NCBI RefSeq assembly: GCF_013282095.1
Contig: NZ_BLTJ01000003.1
Span: 186,001-250,000, forward strand
DNA: 64,000 nt
Reading direction: 5' to 3'
DNA from: Enterocloster alcoholdehydrogenati
Lineage (GTDB): Bacteria; Bacillota; Clostridia; Lachnospirales; Lachnospiraceae
Shown here in pieces: positions 23,928 through 32,735 of this stretch (position 1 is the first letter of the stretch; each line of letters opens with the position of its first letter). A model generated the notes under the pieces. That model was not told the DNA's origin, ran no database searches, and saw only the letters and a list, made by a program, of their open reading frames with translations. A program made the translations under genes and the position numbers.

Positions 23928-24161
23928 TCAGTCGATGATGTAGGGAGAAAGCGTGGATAAGATAGCCTCCACATCGCTCTCTGCGTGGATATTTAAGTCG
24001 ATGGGCTTGGAAAGATCCAGGCTGAAGATACCCATAATGGACTTTGCGTCGATGACGTATCTTCCGGACACCAGATCGAAGTCCACATCGAATTTTGCAA
24101 GATCATTTACAAAAGATTTTACCTTGTCAATGGAATTTAAGGAAATACGAACTGTTTTCAT
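23928..24161 (-). CDS. HPr-like phosphocarrier paralogue lacking the active-site His
   Basis: A 77-residue HPr/Crh-fold protein. The region AKSIMGIFSLDLSKPIDLNI aligns with the Ser46 region of HPr, with Ser41 at the regulatory serine position. The His15 loop (usually GLHARPA) is replaced by SIDKVKSFV, so it cannot pass phosphate in the sugar PTS. This resembles Crh of Bacillus, where only the regulatory serine is kept. A regulatory role in carbon control is inference; it could also have another role. AAGGAGG lies 10 bp before the ATG and it is a single-gene unit. Confidence 0.85.
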   Translation of the reverse strand: MKTVRISLNSIDKVKSFVNDLAKFDVDFDLVSGRYVIDAKSIMGIFSLDLSKPIDLNIHAESDVEAILSTLSPYIID

Positions 24162-24329
24162 ATTGAAGAACCCTCCTTATGGTATGTATGATCGTTCGGT
24201 TTGATTTTATACTAAAGGAGAGACTGATAAAAGTCAATAGTTAGTTTGTATGAAAAAAGAAAGAAGAAACAGACAAACTTTGAAATAGAAAAAAGAAGGC
24301 GAAAAAAGCCTGAGAAAGGAGCGGATTTT

Positions 24330-25691
24330 ATGCCGAAAGCAGCCCTTCACAACCTGGGGTGCAAAGTAAATGCCTATGAGACAGAGGCCATGCAGCAGCA
24401 GCTTGTGGAACGGGGATATGAGATCGTTCCCTTTGATGAAAAGGCGGACGTTTATATCATCAACACCTGCTCTGTTACCAATATAGCAGACCGCAAATCG
24501 CGTCAGATGCTCCATCGGGCCAAGAAGCTGAACCCGAAGGCGGTGGTAGTAGCCGCAGGCTGTTACGTGCAGGTGGCTTCTGAGGAACTTAAAAAGGACG
24601 CCAGTGTGGATCTGATCATCGGAAACAACAGAAAGGCGGAACTGGCGGATATCTTAGATGAACGTCTGGCTCACTTAAAGGAAGAGGATGAGAAGGTCTA
24701 CGTGCTGGATATCGCCCATGCCCGCGAGTATGAGCGCCTTCATCTGGAACAGCTGGGCGGCCACACCAGGGCTTTTATCAAGGTTCAGGATGGCTGCAAT
24801 CAGTTCTGCAGCTACTGCATCATTCCCTATGCCAGGGGAAGAGTGCGCAGCCGCAGCAGAGAGGATGTGGCTGCAGAGGTAAAGGGCCTGGTAGCAAAGG
24901 GGTATAAGGAGGTTGTGCTTACGGGCATCCACTTAAGCTCCTACGGCATTGAGCATATGGAAGAGAACCCAGTCAGTCATGGAAACTGGAACCACAGGGA
25001 ACTGCTGGCCCTGATCCGTGAGGTACACGCCATAGAGGGCCTTGAGCGGATCCGCCTGGGCTCTTTGGAACCAAGGATCATTACGGAGGAGTTTGCCGGG
25101 GCGCTGGCGGCGCTGCCGAAATTCTGCCCTCATTTTCACCTTTCTCTCCAGAGCGGCTGTGATGAGACGCTGCAGCGGATGAACCGCCACTATACCACAG
25201 AGGACTATGAAAAACGGTGCAGGATTCTGCGCAGGGCATTTGAGCATCCGGCCATTACCACGGACGTTATCGTGGGATTTCCGGGGGAGACGAAAGAGGA
25301 ATTTGAGATCACGAAAAAGTATCTTGAACGGATCCGCTTCTACGAAATGCACGTGTTTAAGTACTCCAGGCGGGAAGGGACAAAGGCGGCTGTGATGAAG
25401 GATCAGGTGCCGGAACCGGTAAAGGCCCAGCGGAGCGACGCCCTGCTTTCGCTGGAGCAGGCGATGTCCAGGCAGTACAGGGAGCACTTTAAAAATGCCA
25501 GGGTAAAGGTGCTTTTTGAGGAAATCACCGTAATTGGAGAAAAGGAATACCTTACCGGCTATACGCCCCAGTATGTGCGTGCGGCTCTGCCGGCAGAGAA
25601 TAAAGAGGACTGCGCCCGCCTGGCTGGAACCATCTGCGAGGTACAGACAGATGGATTTGTAACAGATGAGGTTTTGCGGGTGCATTTATAA
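24330..25691 (+). CDS. mtaB: tRNA t6A37 methylthiotransferase MtaB
   Basis: A 453-residue radical-SAM enzyme that adds a methylthio group to N6-threonylcarbamoyladenosine 37. The N-terminal MTTase domain has the three cluster cysteines in NLGCKVNAYE, INTCSVTNIADRKSR and AAGCYVQV; the radical-SAM motif is DGCNQFCSYCIIPYARG. The NTCSVTNIADRKSR variant is typical for MtaB rather than MiaB or RimO. A C-terminal TRAM-like part ends at GTICEVQTDG. ATG 24330 follows AAAGGAG by 9 bp, although the frame is open from 24246. Confidence 0.93.
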   Translation: MPKAALHNLGCKVNAYETEAMQQQLVERGYEIVPFDEKADVYIINTCSVTNIADRKSRQMLHRAKKLNPKAVVVAAGCYVQVASEELKKDASVDLIIGNNRKAELADILDERLAHLKEEDEKVYVLDIAHAREYERLHLEQLGGHTRAFIKVQDGCNQFCSYCIIPYARGRVRSRSREDVAAEVKGLVAKGYKEVVLTGIHLSSYGIEHMEENPVSHGNWNHRELLALIREVHAIEGLERIRLGSLEPRIITEEFAGALAALPKFCPHFHLSLQSGCDETLQRMNRHYTTEDYEKRCRILRRAFEHPAITTDVIVGFPGETKEEFEITKKYLERIRFYEMHVFKYSRREGTKAAVMKDQVPEPVKAQRSDALLSLEQAMSRQYREHFKNARVKVLFEEITVIGEKEYLTGYTPQYVRAALPAENKEDCARLAGTICEVQTDGFVTDEVLRVHL

Positions 25692-25742
25692 AAGAATCCT
25701 GTACAATTTCAATAAAAAATAGTTTCCCTTAAAAATACTCTA

Positions 25743-25771
25743 TTGCCGAATGGGAAAATATAGAGTAAAAT
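25743..25771 (+). promoter_or_regulatory. Promoter of the ireB operon with internal inverted repeat
   Basis: TTGCCG (25743-25748) and TAAAAT (25766-25771) are 17 bp apart, 30 bp before the ATG. An 8-bp inverted repeat TACTCTAT (25736-25743) and ATAGAGTA (25760-25767) brackets the spacer and may be an operator or the mtaB terminator. Confidence 0.5.
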
Positions 25772-25800
25772 AGAAAAGAATACTTAAAGGACGTGATGAT

Positions 25801-26061
25801 ATGGGCAATATAAGAGAAACACAATATTTTCAGGCTGTTCAGGACAAAAAGATGGAAGTGAGCGATGTGCTGGAGCAGGTGTATATTGCCCTCACTGAGA
25901 AGGGCTACAACCCCATCAACCAGATTGTGGGTTATATTATGTCCGGTGATCCAACCTACATTACCAGCCACAAGGGTGCCAGAAGCCTGATTATGAAGGT
26001 GGAGCGGGATGAGATCCTGGAAGAGCTGATGGCTGTGTATATTGATGCCCGTCTGAAATAG
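25801..26061 (+). CDS. ireB: IreB family regulatory phosphoprotein
   Basis: An 86-residue protein of the IreB (DUF965, YrzL) family, matched over its whole length: [20 protein letters not shown], then [20 protein letters not shown] and [17 protein letters not shown]. In Enterococcus IreB is phosphorylated by the Ser/Thr kinase IreK and lowers cephalosporin resistance. The order ireB-ruvX-DUF1292 is the conserved yrzL-yrrK-yrzB cluster. AAAGGACG precedes the ATG. Confidence 0.95.
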   Translation: MGNIRETQYFQAVQDKKMEVSDVLEQVYIALTEKGYNPINQIVGYIMSGDPTYITSHKGARSLIMKVERDEILEELMAVYIDARLK

Positions 26062-26135
26062 ACGGATGAGAAGGGGATGAGGATCCTCATTCAGACAGTA
26101 TGATACAGGAAGATGGGACAGCCATGTTCCTGCCG

Positions 26136-26265
26136 CAACGTCCATTGAGGCTTTCCGGTATGGGAAGCCTTGTGGACGTTGTATTGTATATGATGATACT
26201 GCGGGAGAAAGGACGGCAGAGAGACAGGGCCTCTTTTGGGCTGAAGCCAGACTCTGCTTCTTTTT
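26136..26265 (+). terminator. Hairpins between ireB and ruvX
   Basis: CAACGTCCA (26136-26144) pairs with TGGACGTTG (26173-26181), with a nested AGGCTTTCC/GGGAAGCCT stem inside, giving a long stable hairpin. A second one, GAAGC (26243-26247) with GCTTC (26256-26260), is followed by TTTTTAAA and looks like a terminator. A third AAAGCC/GGCTTT hairpin follows at about 26278-26297. They suggest ruvX has its own promoter or read-through control. Confidence 0.55.
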
Positions 26266-26335
26266 AAACTGCTTAAAAAAGCCTGTTTCCGGCTTTGGTT
26301 TGGGAGCGGGCGTCATAGATTTGGAGGAATTGAAT

Positions 26336-26806
26336 ATGAGAATCATGGGGCTTGATTACGGCTCCAGAACCGTAGGAGTGGCAGTCTGCGATCCCCTGGG
26401 CATCACGGCTCAGACCGTGGAGACCATCACGCGCAGGGATGAGAACAAGCTGCGGCAGACCCTTGCCAGGATCGAAACGCTGGCGGCAGAGTACGGGGTA
26501 GAACGGATCGTTCTTGGGTATCCTAAGAATATGAACAATACCCTGGGAGACCGCGCGAAAAAGTCGGAAGAATTAAAGGCGGCCTTAGAGCGCAGAACGG
26601 GCCTTCCCGTGGTGCTCTGGGACGAGCGTCTTACTACAGTGGCCGCAGAGCGGGTGCTGATGGAAAGCGGCGTGCGCCGGGAACACAGAAAAGAATCCGT
26701 AGACCAGATTGCGGCGGCTATGATCCTCCAGGGGTATCTGGACCGCATGGCAATGGAGAAGAAGGACGAAAAAGAGGCTGCCGATGCAGCGGAGAGTGGA
26801 GTATAG
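26336..26806 (+). CDS. ruvX: Holliday junction resolvase-like protein RuvX
   Basis: A 156-residue RNase H-fold protein of the YqgF/RuvX family. It starts [17 protein letters not shown] with the first catalytic Asp, has [14 protein letters not shown] and the second acidic site in [13 protein letters not shown], then [16 protein letters not shown]. The family acts in pre-16S rRNA processing and possibly in recombination. ATG 26336 has GGAGG 8 bp upstream. It is followed immediately by the DUF1292 gene. Confidence 0.95.
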   Translation: MRIMGLDYGSRTVGVAVCDPLGITAQTVETITRRDENKLRQTLARIETLAAEYGVERIVLGYPKNMNNTLGDRAKKSEELKAALERRTGLPVVLWDERLTTVAAERVLMESGVRREHRKESVDQIAAAMILQGYLDRMAMEKKDEKEAADAAESGV

Positions 26807-26807
26807 G

Positions 26808-27086
26808 ATGGAAGAGAGAACAGACTGCATCACCATGGTCACTGAGGATGGTGAAAATGTGGAATTTTCCGTACTGGAAGAAACCAGAATCCATGGAAAG
26901 AACTATCTTTTGGTTACAGACGCGCCAGAGGATGAGGACGGAGAGTGCTATATTTTAAAGGACGTATCCGGGGATCAGGAACCGGAGGCTTTGTATGAGT
27001 TTGTAGAGGACGACCGGGAATTAGACAGCGTTATGGGGGTTTTTGAGGCTCTGTTATCAGACGCGGACATTGAAATTGAAAAATAA
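26808..27086 (+). CDS. DUF1292 family protein (YrzB-like)
   Basis: A 92-residue acidic protein. The pattern ITMVTEDGENVEFSVLEET, then NYLLVTDAPEDEDGECYILK and FVEDDRELDSVMGVFEALL matches DUF1292, a small family of unknown function that follows ruvX in most Firmicutes. The ATG at 26808 comes one base after the ruvX stop and has GGAG upstream; the frame is open to 26784 but that part overlaps ruvX. Confidence 0.9.
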   Translation: MEERTDCITMVTEDGENVEFSVLEETRIHGKNYLLVTDAPEDEDGECYILKDVSGDQEPEALYEFVEDDRELDSVMGVFEALLSDADIEIEK

Positions 27087-27102
27087 GATTGGAGGAATCG
27101 AA

Positions 27103-29178
27103 TTGAGCTTAGAAGAGAAAGAAAACGGAATGGAACAGGAAAATACAGCTTCTTTTGAGGACAGGCCCGTACAGGGGCAGGAAAATAAAACAGAAAACGG
27201 TGAGGCGCCGGCTCCTGTAAAGAAAAGGGCGCAAAACCGCCGTCCCTCCCAGCGAAGAACATCCAGACCGAAAAAGGCGGCAGAGGGAAAGGAAGAGGCT
27301 GCGCAGGCAGGGAATAAAGAAACGGCTGAGGCAAGCCTGACAGGAGAAAACGAGGGAGAGCAGACTGTAAAGAAGGAACAGCCAAAGCGTGCTCCCAGAC
27401 GCCGTCCGGCAGCTTCCCGACAGGGACAGACCGGGGGAAGGAAGCAGCTTCCCGCTGCCAAATCCGCAGATGAAGGTGCTGCGGCTGCTCCAGTGCGCCG
27501 CAGTTCCCGTACAGCCAAAAAGGACGGAAAAGGCAAGCTGAAAGTGATTCCGTTAGGCGGACTGGAACAGATCGGCATGAATATTACCGCCTTTGAGTAT
27601 GAGGATTCCATTATCGTGGTAGACTGCGGCCTTGCTTTCCCGGGAGACGATATGCTGGGAATCGACCTGGTGATTCCGGATGTGTCTTATCTGAAGCAGA
27701 ATATTGACAAGGTAAAGGGCTTTGTGATCACCCACGGCCATGAGGATCATATCGGCGCGCTTCCCTATATTTTGCAGCAGGTCAACGTGCCTGTTTACGG
27801 AACGAAACTGACTGTGGCTCTCATTGAGCATAAGTTAAAGGAGCACAACCTCTTAAAGACAACCAAGCGCCGTGTGGTGAAGCACGGTCAGTCTGTAAAC
27901 CTGGGCTGTTTCAGAGTAGAGTTTATCAAGACAAACCACAGCATCCAGGACGCTTCTGCTCTTGCAATTTTCTCGCCGGTAGGCATTGTGCTTCACACAG
28001 GCGACTTTAAGATCGACTATACCCCGGTATTCGGTGATCCCATCGATTTGCAGCGCTTTGCGGAACTGGGCAAAAAGGGCGTTCTTGCCATGATGGCAGA
28101 CAGTACCAACGCTACCCGATCCGGTTTTACCATGTCTGAGCGCAGCGTGGGAAAGACCTTTGACGCCATCTTTGCCGAGCATACCAGCCGTCGGATTATC
28201 GTAGCTACCTTTGCTTCCAATGTAGACCGTGTGCAGCAGGTGGTAAATACGGCTTATAAATACGGCCGCAAGGTAGTGGTAGAGGGCCGCAGCATGGTGA
28301 CCATCATTGATATTGCCAGCGAACTGGGCTATATCAATATTCCTGAGGGAACCCTTATTGATATTGACCAGCTTAAGAACTATCCGCCGGAATCTACAGT
28401 GCTGATTACCACCGGAAGCCAGGGCGAATCCATGGCAGCTCTGTCGCGTATGGCCGCAAGCATCCATAAGAAGGTTTCCATTATGCCGGGAGATGTGGTA
28501 GTATTAAGTTCTACCCCGATTCCTGGAAATGAAAAAGCCGTGGCAAATGTCATCAACGAACTTTCCTCCAAGGGGGCCAAGGTAATCTGCCAGGATACCC
28601 ATGTATCCGGCCATGCCTGCCAGGAGGATCTGAAGCTGATCTACTCTCTGGTGCATCCCAAGTTTGCCATCCCGGTACACGGAGAGTTCCGCCACAGAGT
28701 AGCGCAGAAGGAGCTGGCAGAGTATATGGGCGTTGCCAAGGACAATGCCATCCTGGTAAATTCCGGCGATGTAGTGGCTCTGGATGAGGACAGCTGCCAG
28801 GTTATTGACCATGTGACCGCGGGAGGAATCCTGGTAGACGGACTGGGCGTTGGCGATGTGGGAAACATTGTTCTGCGGGATCGCCAGAACCTGGCGCAGA
28901 ACGGCATTATCGTGGTAGTGCTGACACTGGAGAAACACTCCAACCAGCTGCTTTCAGGCCCAGATATCGTATCCAGAGGCTTTGTATATGTAAGAGAGTC
29001 CGAGGATCTCTTAGAGGAGGCCCACAATATAGTTGCAAACGCGGTGGAGGATTGTCTGGACCGCCGGGTGAGCGACTGGGGCAAAATCAAGAATATTATC
29101 AAGGACAGCTTAAGTGAATTTTTGTGGAAGCGCATGAAGCGCAGTCCCATGATCCTGCCGATTATCATGGAAGTATAG
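27103..29178 (+). CDS. rnj: Ribonuclease J with basic N-terminal extension
   Basis: A 691-residue RNase J, the main 5'-3' exonuclease/endonuclease for mRNA turnover in Firmicutes. The metallo-beta-lactamase motif is THGHEDHIGALP (His211 to His216); VHTGDFKIDYTP, GSQGESMAALSRMA and PVHGEFRHR also match. The first 145 residues are low-complexity and rich in Lys, Arg, Ala and Glu, an added tail not found in Bacillus RNase J1 (about 555 residues). The start is TTG 27103 with GGAGG 7 bp upstream; ATG 27130 is an alternative. Confidence 0.93.
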   Translation: MSLEEKENGMEQENTASFEDRPVQGQENKTENGEAPAPVKKRAQNRRPSQRRTSRPKKAAEGKEEAAQAGNKETAEASLTGENEGEQTVKKEQPKRAPRRRPAASRQGQTGGRKQLPAAKSADEGAAAAPVRRSSRTAKKDGKGKLKVIPLGGLEQIGMNITAFEYEDSIIVVDCGLAFPGDDMLGIDLVIPDVSYLKQNIDKVKGFVITHGHEDHIGALPYILQQVNVPVYGTKLTVALIEHKLKEHNLLKTTKRRVVKHGQSVNLGCFRVEFIKTNHSIQDASALAIFSPVGIVLHTGDFKIDYTPVFGDPIDLQRFAELGKKGVLAMMADSTNATRSGFTMSERSVGKTFDAIFAEHTSRRIIVATFASNVDRVQQVVNTAYKYGRKVVVEGRSMVTIIDIASELGYINIPEGTLIDIDQLKNYPPESTVLITTGSQGESMAALSRMAASIHKKVSIMPGDVVVLSSTPIPGNEKAVANVINELSSKGAKVICQDTHVSGHACQEDLKLIYSLVHPKFAIPVHGEFRHRVAQKELAEYMGVAKDNAILVNSGDVVALDEDSCQVIDHVTAGGILVDGLGVGDVGNIVLRDRQNLAQNGIIVVVLTLEKHSNQLLSGPDIVSRGFVYVRESEDLLEEAHNIVANAVEDCLDRRVSDWGKIKNIIKDSLSEFLWKRMKRSPMILPIIMEV

Positions 29179-29226
29179 GACAGATAAGGGCAGCGGCCAG
29201 AAAGAAGCAGTATAAGGAGGTGCGCC

Positions 29227-29862
29227 ATGAGCAGACGGACCAGGGAGATCAACAGGATAACCACAGCCATTATCACCATTTCCATCAAGCTGATGGTGCT
29301 GGCCCTGCTTGTCCTGCTCTTATATGAAGCGGTGGTCAGAGGCTTTGCCTTTGGCCATGAGATCTTTTATGCCGAAGCCGCTGAGGCGGCTCCCGGACGG
29401 AATATTACCTTTGTGGTAAAGGACAAAGAAACAGTGGAAAAGGTGGCTGGAGAGCTTAAGAAAAAAGGCCTGATCAAGAATGAATTTGCCTTCCAGTTTC
29501 AGAGCCGTTTTTATGATTATGGGAACATTTATCCCGGAACCTATGAGTTAAACACCTCCATGACATCTAAGGAGATCCTTCAGGAACTGAACACAGAACC
29601 GGAGGACAGGGAAGGCAACGAGGAGACATCTGTGCAGACGGGAAAGGCTTCACAGGCAAAGGACGACAGCAGTTCTGCCGCAGCCGGCACAGAAAGCAGC
29701 CAGAATCAGAAGGCCGGGGCCAATAACCAGTCTAAGCGCGCTGGCTCCGGGGAAACGGAATCTTTTGCTTCTGAGAAGAAGGGGGACAAGACAGACTCTT
29801 CGTCAGAGGCATATCAGGAGGATGAGGAGTACGGCGGCTGGATCGAGGATGCAGAGGAATAG
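29227..29862 (+). CDS. MltG/YceG-like protein without catalytic domain
   Basis: A 211-residue membrane-anchored protein. One membrane segment (about 15-38, ALLVLLLYEAVVRGFAFG) is followed by a domain with GRNITFVVKDKETVEKVAGELKKKGL and YPGTYELNTSMTSKEILQEL, which matches the LysM-like N-terminal part of the lytic transglycosylase MltG. The catalytic domain with its Glu is absent; instead there is an acidic, Ser-rich tail of about 85 residues. The mltG-trmR-U32 order is kept as in Bacillus, so this may be a reduced, non-enzymatic form. AAGGAGG precedes the ATG. Confidence 0.8.
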   Translation: MSRRTREINRITTAIITISIKLMVLALLVLLLYEAVVRGFAFGHEIFYAEAAEAAPGRNITFVVKDKETVEKVAGELKKKGLIKNEFAFQFQSRFYDYGNIYPGTYELNTSMTSKEILQELNTEPEDREGNEETSVQTGKASQAKDDSSSAAAGTESSQNQKAGANNQSKRAGSGETESFASEKKGDKTDSSSEAYQEDEEYGGWIEDAEE

Positions 29863-29864
29863 AC

Positions 29865-30518
29865 ATGATCGTAAATGACAGAATCACAGATTACATCCAG
29901 TCCCTGGAGGTAAGCCAGGGACCGGTTTTGGAAACCATAGAACAAGAGGCCCTGGATGGATTTGTACCCATTATAAGGCGGGAGACGGCCGCTTTTTTAA
30001 GGACAATGACCGCAGCGCTGCGTCCAAAGGCCATTTTGGAGATCGGTACGGCGGTAGGCTATTCGGCCCTGCAGATGTGCCGGGTTATGCCAAAGGACTG
30101 CCGGATCACAACCATTGAAAAATACGAAAAGCGGCTGCCCATAGCCAGAGAAAACTTCAGGCGGGCGGGACAGGAGGAAAGGATCACCCTTTTAGAGGGA
30201 GATGCGGATCTTCATTTAAAGGAACTGGCGGATCAGGGCCGCCTGTTTGACCTGGTATTCATGGACGCTGCCAAGGGACAGTATCTTAACTGGCTTCCTC
30301 TGGTATTAAAGCTGATGCCAGAGGGTGGTGTGCTCATTTCTGACAATGTGCTTCAAGATGGTGATATCGTTGAATCACGGTTCGCCGTACAGCGCAGAAA
30401 CCGCACCATCCACAGCCGGATGCGGGAATACCTGTATCAGCTGAAGCATACGCAGCAGCTTGAGACAGCGGTAATCCCCATTGGAGACGGCGTTACCGTC
30501 AGTACAAAGGTAAGATAG
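29865..30518 (+). CDS. trmR: O-methyltransferase, TrmR-like (tRNA 5-hydroxyuridine)
   Basis: A 217-residue class I methyltransferase of the catechol-O-methyltransferase type. The cofactor motif is ILEIGTAVGYSALQM (near residue 56), the acidic end of strand 2 is TTIEKYEKR and the metal/substrate site is FMDAAKGQYLNWLPL. In Bacillus, TrmR (YrrM) makes 5-methoxyuridine in tRNA, and the next genes encode the U32 proteins that first hydroxylate the base. A U32-family gene follows here 9 bp later, which supports the assignment. Confidence 0.85.
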   Translation: MIVNDRITDYIQSLEVSQGPVLETIEQEALDGFVPIIRRETAAFLRTMTAALRPKAILEIGTAVGYSALQMCRVMPKDCRITTIEKYEKRLPIARENFRRAGQEERITLLEGDADLHLKELADQGRLFDLVFMDAAKGQYLNWLPLVLKLMPEGGVLISDNVLQDGDIVESRFAVQRRNRTIHSRMREYLYQLKHTQQLETAVIPIGDGVTVSTKVR

Positions 30519-30527
30519 GAGAACGAT

Positions 30528-31754
30528 ATGAGAGAAACAGAACTGCTGATACCGGCAGGCAGTCTGGATGTGTTAAAGACTGCTGTAATCTATGGAGCAG
30601 ATGCCGTATACATCGGCGGAGAAGTATTTGGCCTCCGGGCCAAAGCGCATAATTTTTCCAAAGAAGAAATGAAAGAAGGAATTGCCTTTGCCCATGAACG
30701 GGGGGTTAAAGTCTATGTGACTGCCAATATTCTGGCGCACAATGAGGACCTGCCGGGGGTAGAGGCTTATTTTGAAGAATTAAAAGAGGTTAAGCCGGAT
30801 GCCCTGATTATCTCGGATCCCGGCATCTTCGCCATCGCGAGACGAATCCTGCCTGATATGGAGCTTCATGTAAGCACCCAGGCCAACAATACAAATTACG
30901 GCACCTATCTGTTCTGGCACCAGCTGGGAGCTAAACGGGTGGTTTCTGCAAGAGAGCTCTCTCTGGAGGAGATTCGGGAAATCCGCGCCCATATTCCAGA
31001 GGATATGGAGATTGAAAGCTTTATCCACGGAGCCATGTGCATTTCCTACTCAGGAAGATGCCTGTTAAGCAATTTCTTTACGGGCCGCGACGCCAACCAG
31101 GGCGCCTGCACGCATCCCTGCCGGTGGAAGTATTCTATTGTGGAGGAGACAAGACCAGGAGAATATATGCCTGTCTATGAAAACGAGCGTGGAACCTACA
31201 TTTTCAATTCCAAGGATCTGTGCATGATAGAGCATATCCCGGAACTGATTCTTGCGGGAATCGACAGCCTTAAGATCGAAGGACGCATGAAAACGGCTCT
31301 TTATGTGGCAACCGTGGCAAGAACCTACAGGAAAGCCATCGATGACTATAAGAAGGATCCCTCCCTCTATGAGAAGAACATGGAGTGGTACAAGGAAGAA
31401 ATTGGAAAATGCACATACCGTGAGTTCACCACAGGCTTTTACTATGGAAAGCCGGGAACCGATGCCCAGATCTATGACAGCAACACCTATGTAAAGAATT
31501 ACACCTACCTTGGTACGGTAGAGGAGGCAGTGGGCTGCCGGATCCGAATCGAGCAGAAAAACAAATTCTTTGTAGGTGATACAATTGAAATCATGAAACC
31601 GGACGGCAGAAATGTGGAGGCTCTGGTAAAGGGCATCTGTGATACAGAGGGCAACGCTCAGGAGAGCGCACCCCATCCCAAGCAGATCCTCTGGGCAGAG
31701 CTGGATCAGCCGGCTGAGGTTTATGACATCCTGAGAAAGAAGGCGGAGCCATAA
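30528..31754 (+). CDS. Peptidase U32 family protein, tRNA hydroxylation (TrhP-like)
   Basis: A 408-residue U32-family protein. It starts ETELLIPAGSLDVLKTAV, has GADAVYIGGEVFGLRAKAHN and the cysteine cluster IHGAMCISYSGRCLLSNF then GACTHPCRWKY, which in TrhP proteins binds an Fe-S cluster. The C-terminal beta-barrel part begins around TYLGTVEEAVGCRI. The family is now known to make 5-hydroxyuridine at tRNA position 34 with prephenate. Next to trmR it very likely acts in that pathway; protease activity is not expected. Only one U32 gene is present where Bacillus has two. Confidence 0.88.
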   Translation: MRETELLIPAGSLDVLKTAVIYGADAVYIGGEVFGLRAKAHNFSKEEMKEGIAFAHERGVKVYVTANILAHNEDLPGVEAYFEELKEVKPDALIISDPGIFAIARRILPDMELHVSTQANNTNYGTYLFWHQLGAKRVVSARELSLEEIREIRAHIPEDMEIESFIHGAMCISYSGRCLLSNFFTGRDANQGACTHPCRWKYSIVEETRPGEYMPVYENERGTYIFNSKDLCMIEHIPELILAGIDSLKIEGRMKTALYVATVARTYRKAIDDYKKDPSLYEKNMEWYKEEIGKCTYREFTTGFYYGKPGTDAQIYDSNTYVKNYTYLGTVEEAVGCRIRIEQKNKFFVGDTIEIMKPDGRNVEALVKGICDTEGNAQESAPHPKQILWAELDQPAEVYDILRKKAEP

Positions 31755-31785
31755 AGGCTCCCTGTAAAGACTGGAGGCAGCGGAT

Positions 31786-32640
31786 ATGGTAGATGGGATC
31801 CTGCTTGCCCTTGCGGCGGCGTGTACGGTTTATTTTGTGATCATTGTGGTTTATGCCGGCATAGGAACCTCCTTTGCTTTTATATGGCTGTTTTTTGCGG
31901 CCCTTCTCGTATTTCTTGTCTATGGAAAATGGTATTACAGCCGGAATATGATCCGTATTCCGGGATGGGTGCCGGTAAGCATCGTCACCACCTGCGTGGC
32001 CGGAGTTATTACGATGGCCCTTCTCTGCTTTCTTGTGTTCCTGGGCGCGGCGTCTCCTCAGGAGCCGGGACTGGATTATGTCATCGTCCTGGGGGCCAGA
32101 GTAAAGGAGCATACCATCAGCGATTCCCTGAAAAAGAGGCTGGATCGTGCCATTGACTATGCTCAGAAGAATCCTGACACCTATCTGGTTCTCTCCGGCG
32201 GGAAGGGAAAAGATGAGCCAGTCAGTGAGGCCCAGGCCATGTATCAGTACCTGGTCTACAACGGCGTCCGGCCGGAGCAGCTTCTGCTGGAGGACCGATC
32301 GGCCAGCACGGTGGAAAATATTGCATACAGCAAGGTGGTTATTGAGCGCCACCGGGACAAGCTGCGCCTGGAACGGGAGGAGCGGGAAAAGAGGCAACAG
32401 GGGCCGGAGGCACTGTTTAAAAGGAATGGGGGAAATTACCTGGTGGTCGATGACAAGCCCATGGAGATCGGCGTTCTCACCAGCAGTTTCCATGTGTTCC
32501 GGGCGAGGATGATTGCAAAAAAATGGGGTTTTTCCCATGTATACGGCATCAGCGCCCAGTCGGATCCTGTGCTTTTTGTTCATCTTTGCGTCAGAGAATG
32601 CGCGTCTATCATAAAAGACAGGCTGATGGGAAATATGTAA
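31786..32640 (+). CDS. YdcF family membrane protein (DUF218)
   Basis: A 284-residue protein with three hydrophobic segments in the first 90 residues and a DUF218 domain outside: YVIVLGARVKEHTISDSLK, YLVLSGGKGKDEPVSEAQAM, DRSASTVENIAYSK and LTSSFHVFRARMIAKKWG. This family (YdcF/SanA/ElyC) is linked with envelope and cell-wall precursor metabolism; the exact reaction is unknown. A charged insert of about 30 residues (EREEREKRQQ) splits the domain. It has GGAGG 8-12 bp upstream of the ATG and lies within a same-strand block. Confidence 0.85.
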   Translation: MVDGILLALAAACTVYFVIIVVYAGIGTSFAFIWLFFAALLVFLVYGKWYYSRNMIRIPGWVPVSIVTTCVAGVITMALLCFLVFLGAASPQEPGLDYVIVLGARVKEHTISDSLKKRLDRAIDYAQKNPDTYLVLSGGKGKDEPVSEAQAMYQYLVYNGVRPEQLLLEDRSASTVENIAYSKVVIERHRDKLRLEREEREKRQQGPEALFKRNGGNYLVVDDKPMEIGVLTSSFHVFRARMIAKKWGFSHVYGISAQSDPVLFVHLCVRECASIIKDRLMGNM

Positions 32641-32735
32641 GAGAGGAATGGGATGCAGAGGCAGGAGGTTTACATGATGCCTGCCCTGCAAAAATATGAG
32701 AAAGCCCTCACAGGGCAAAGGTAAGGAGGACTCAA

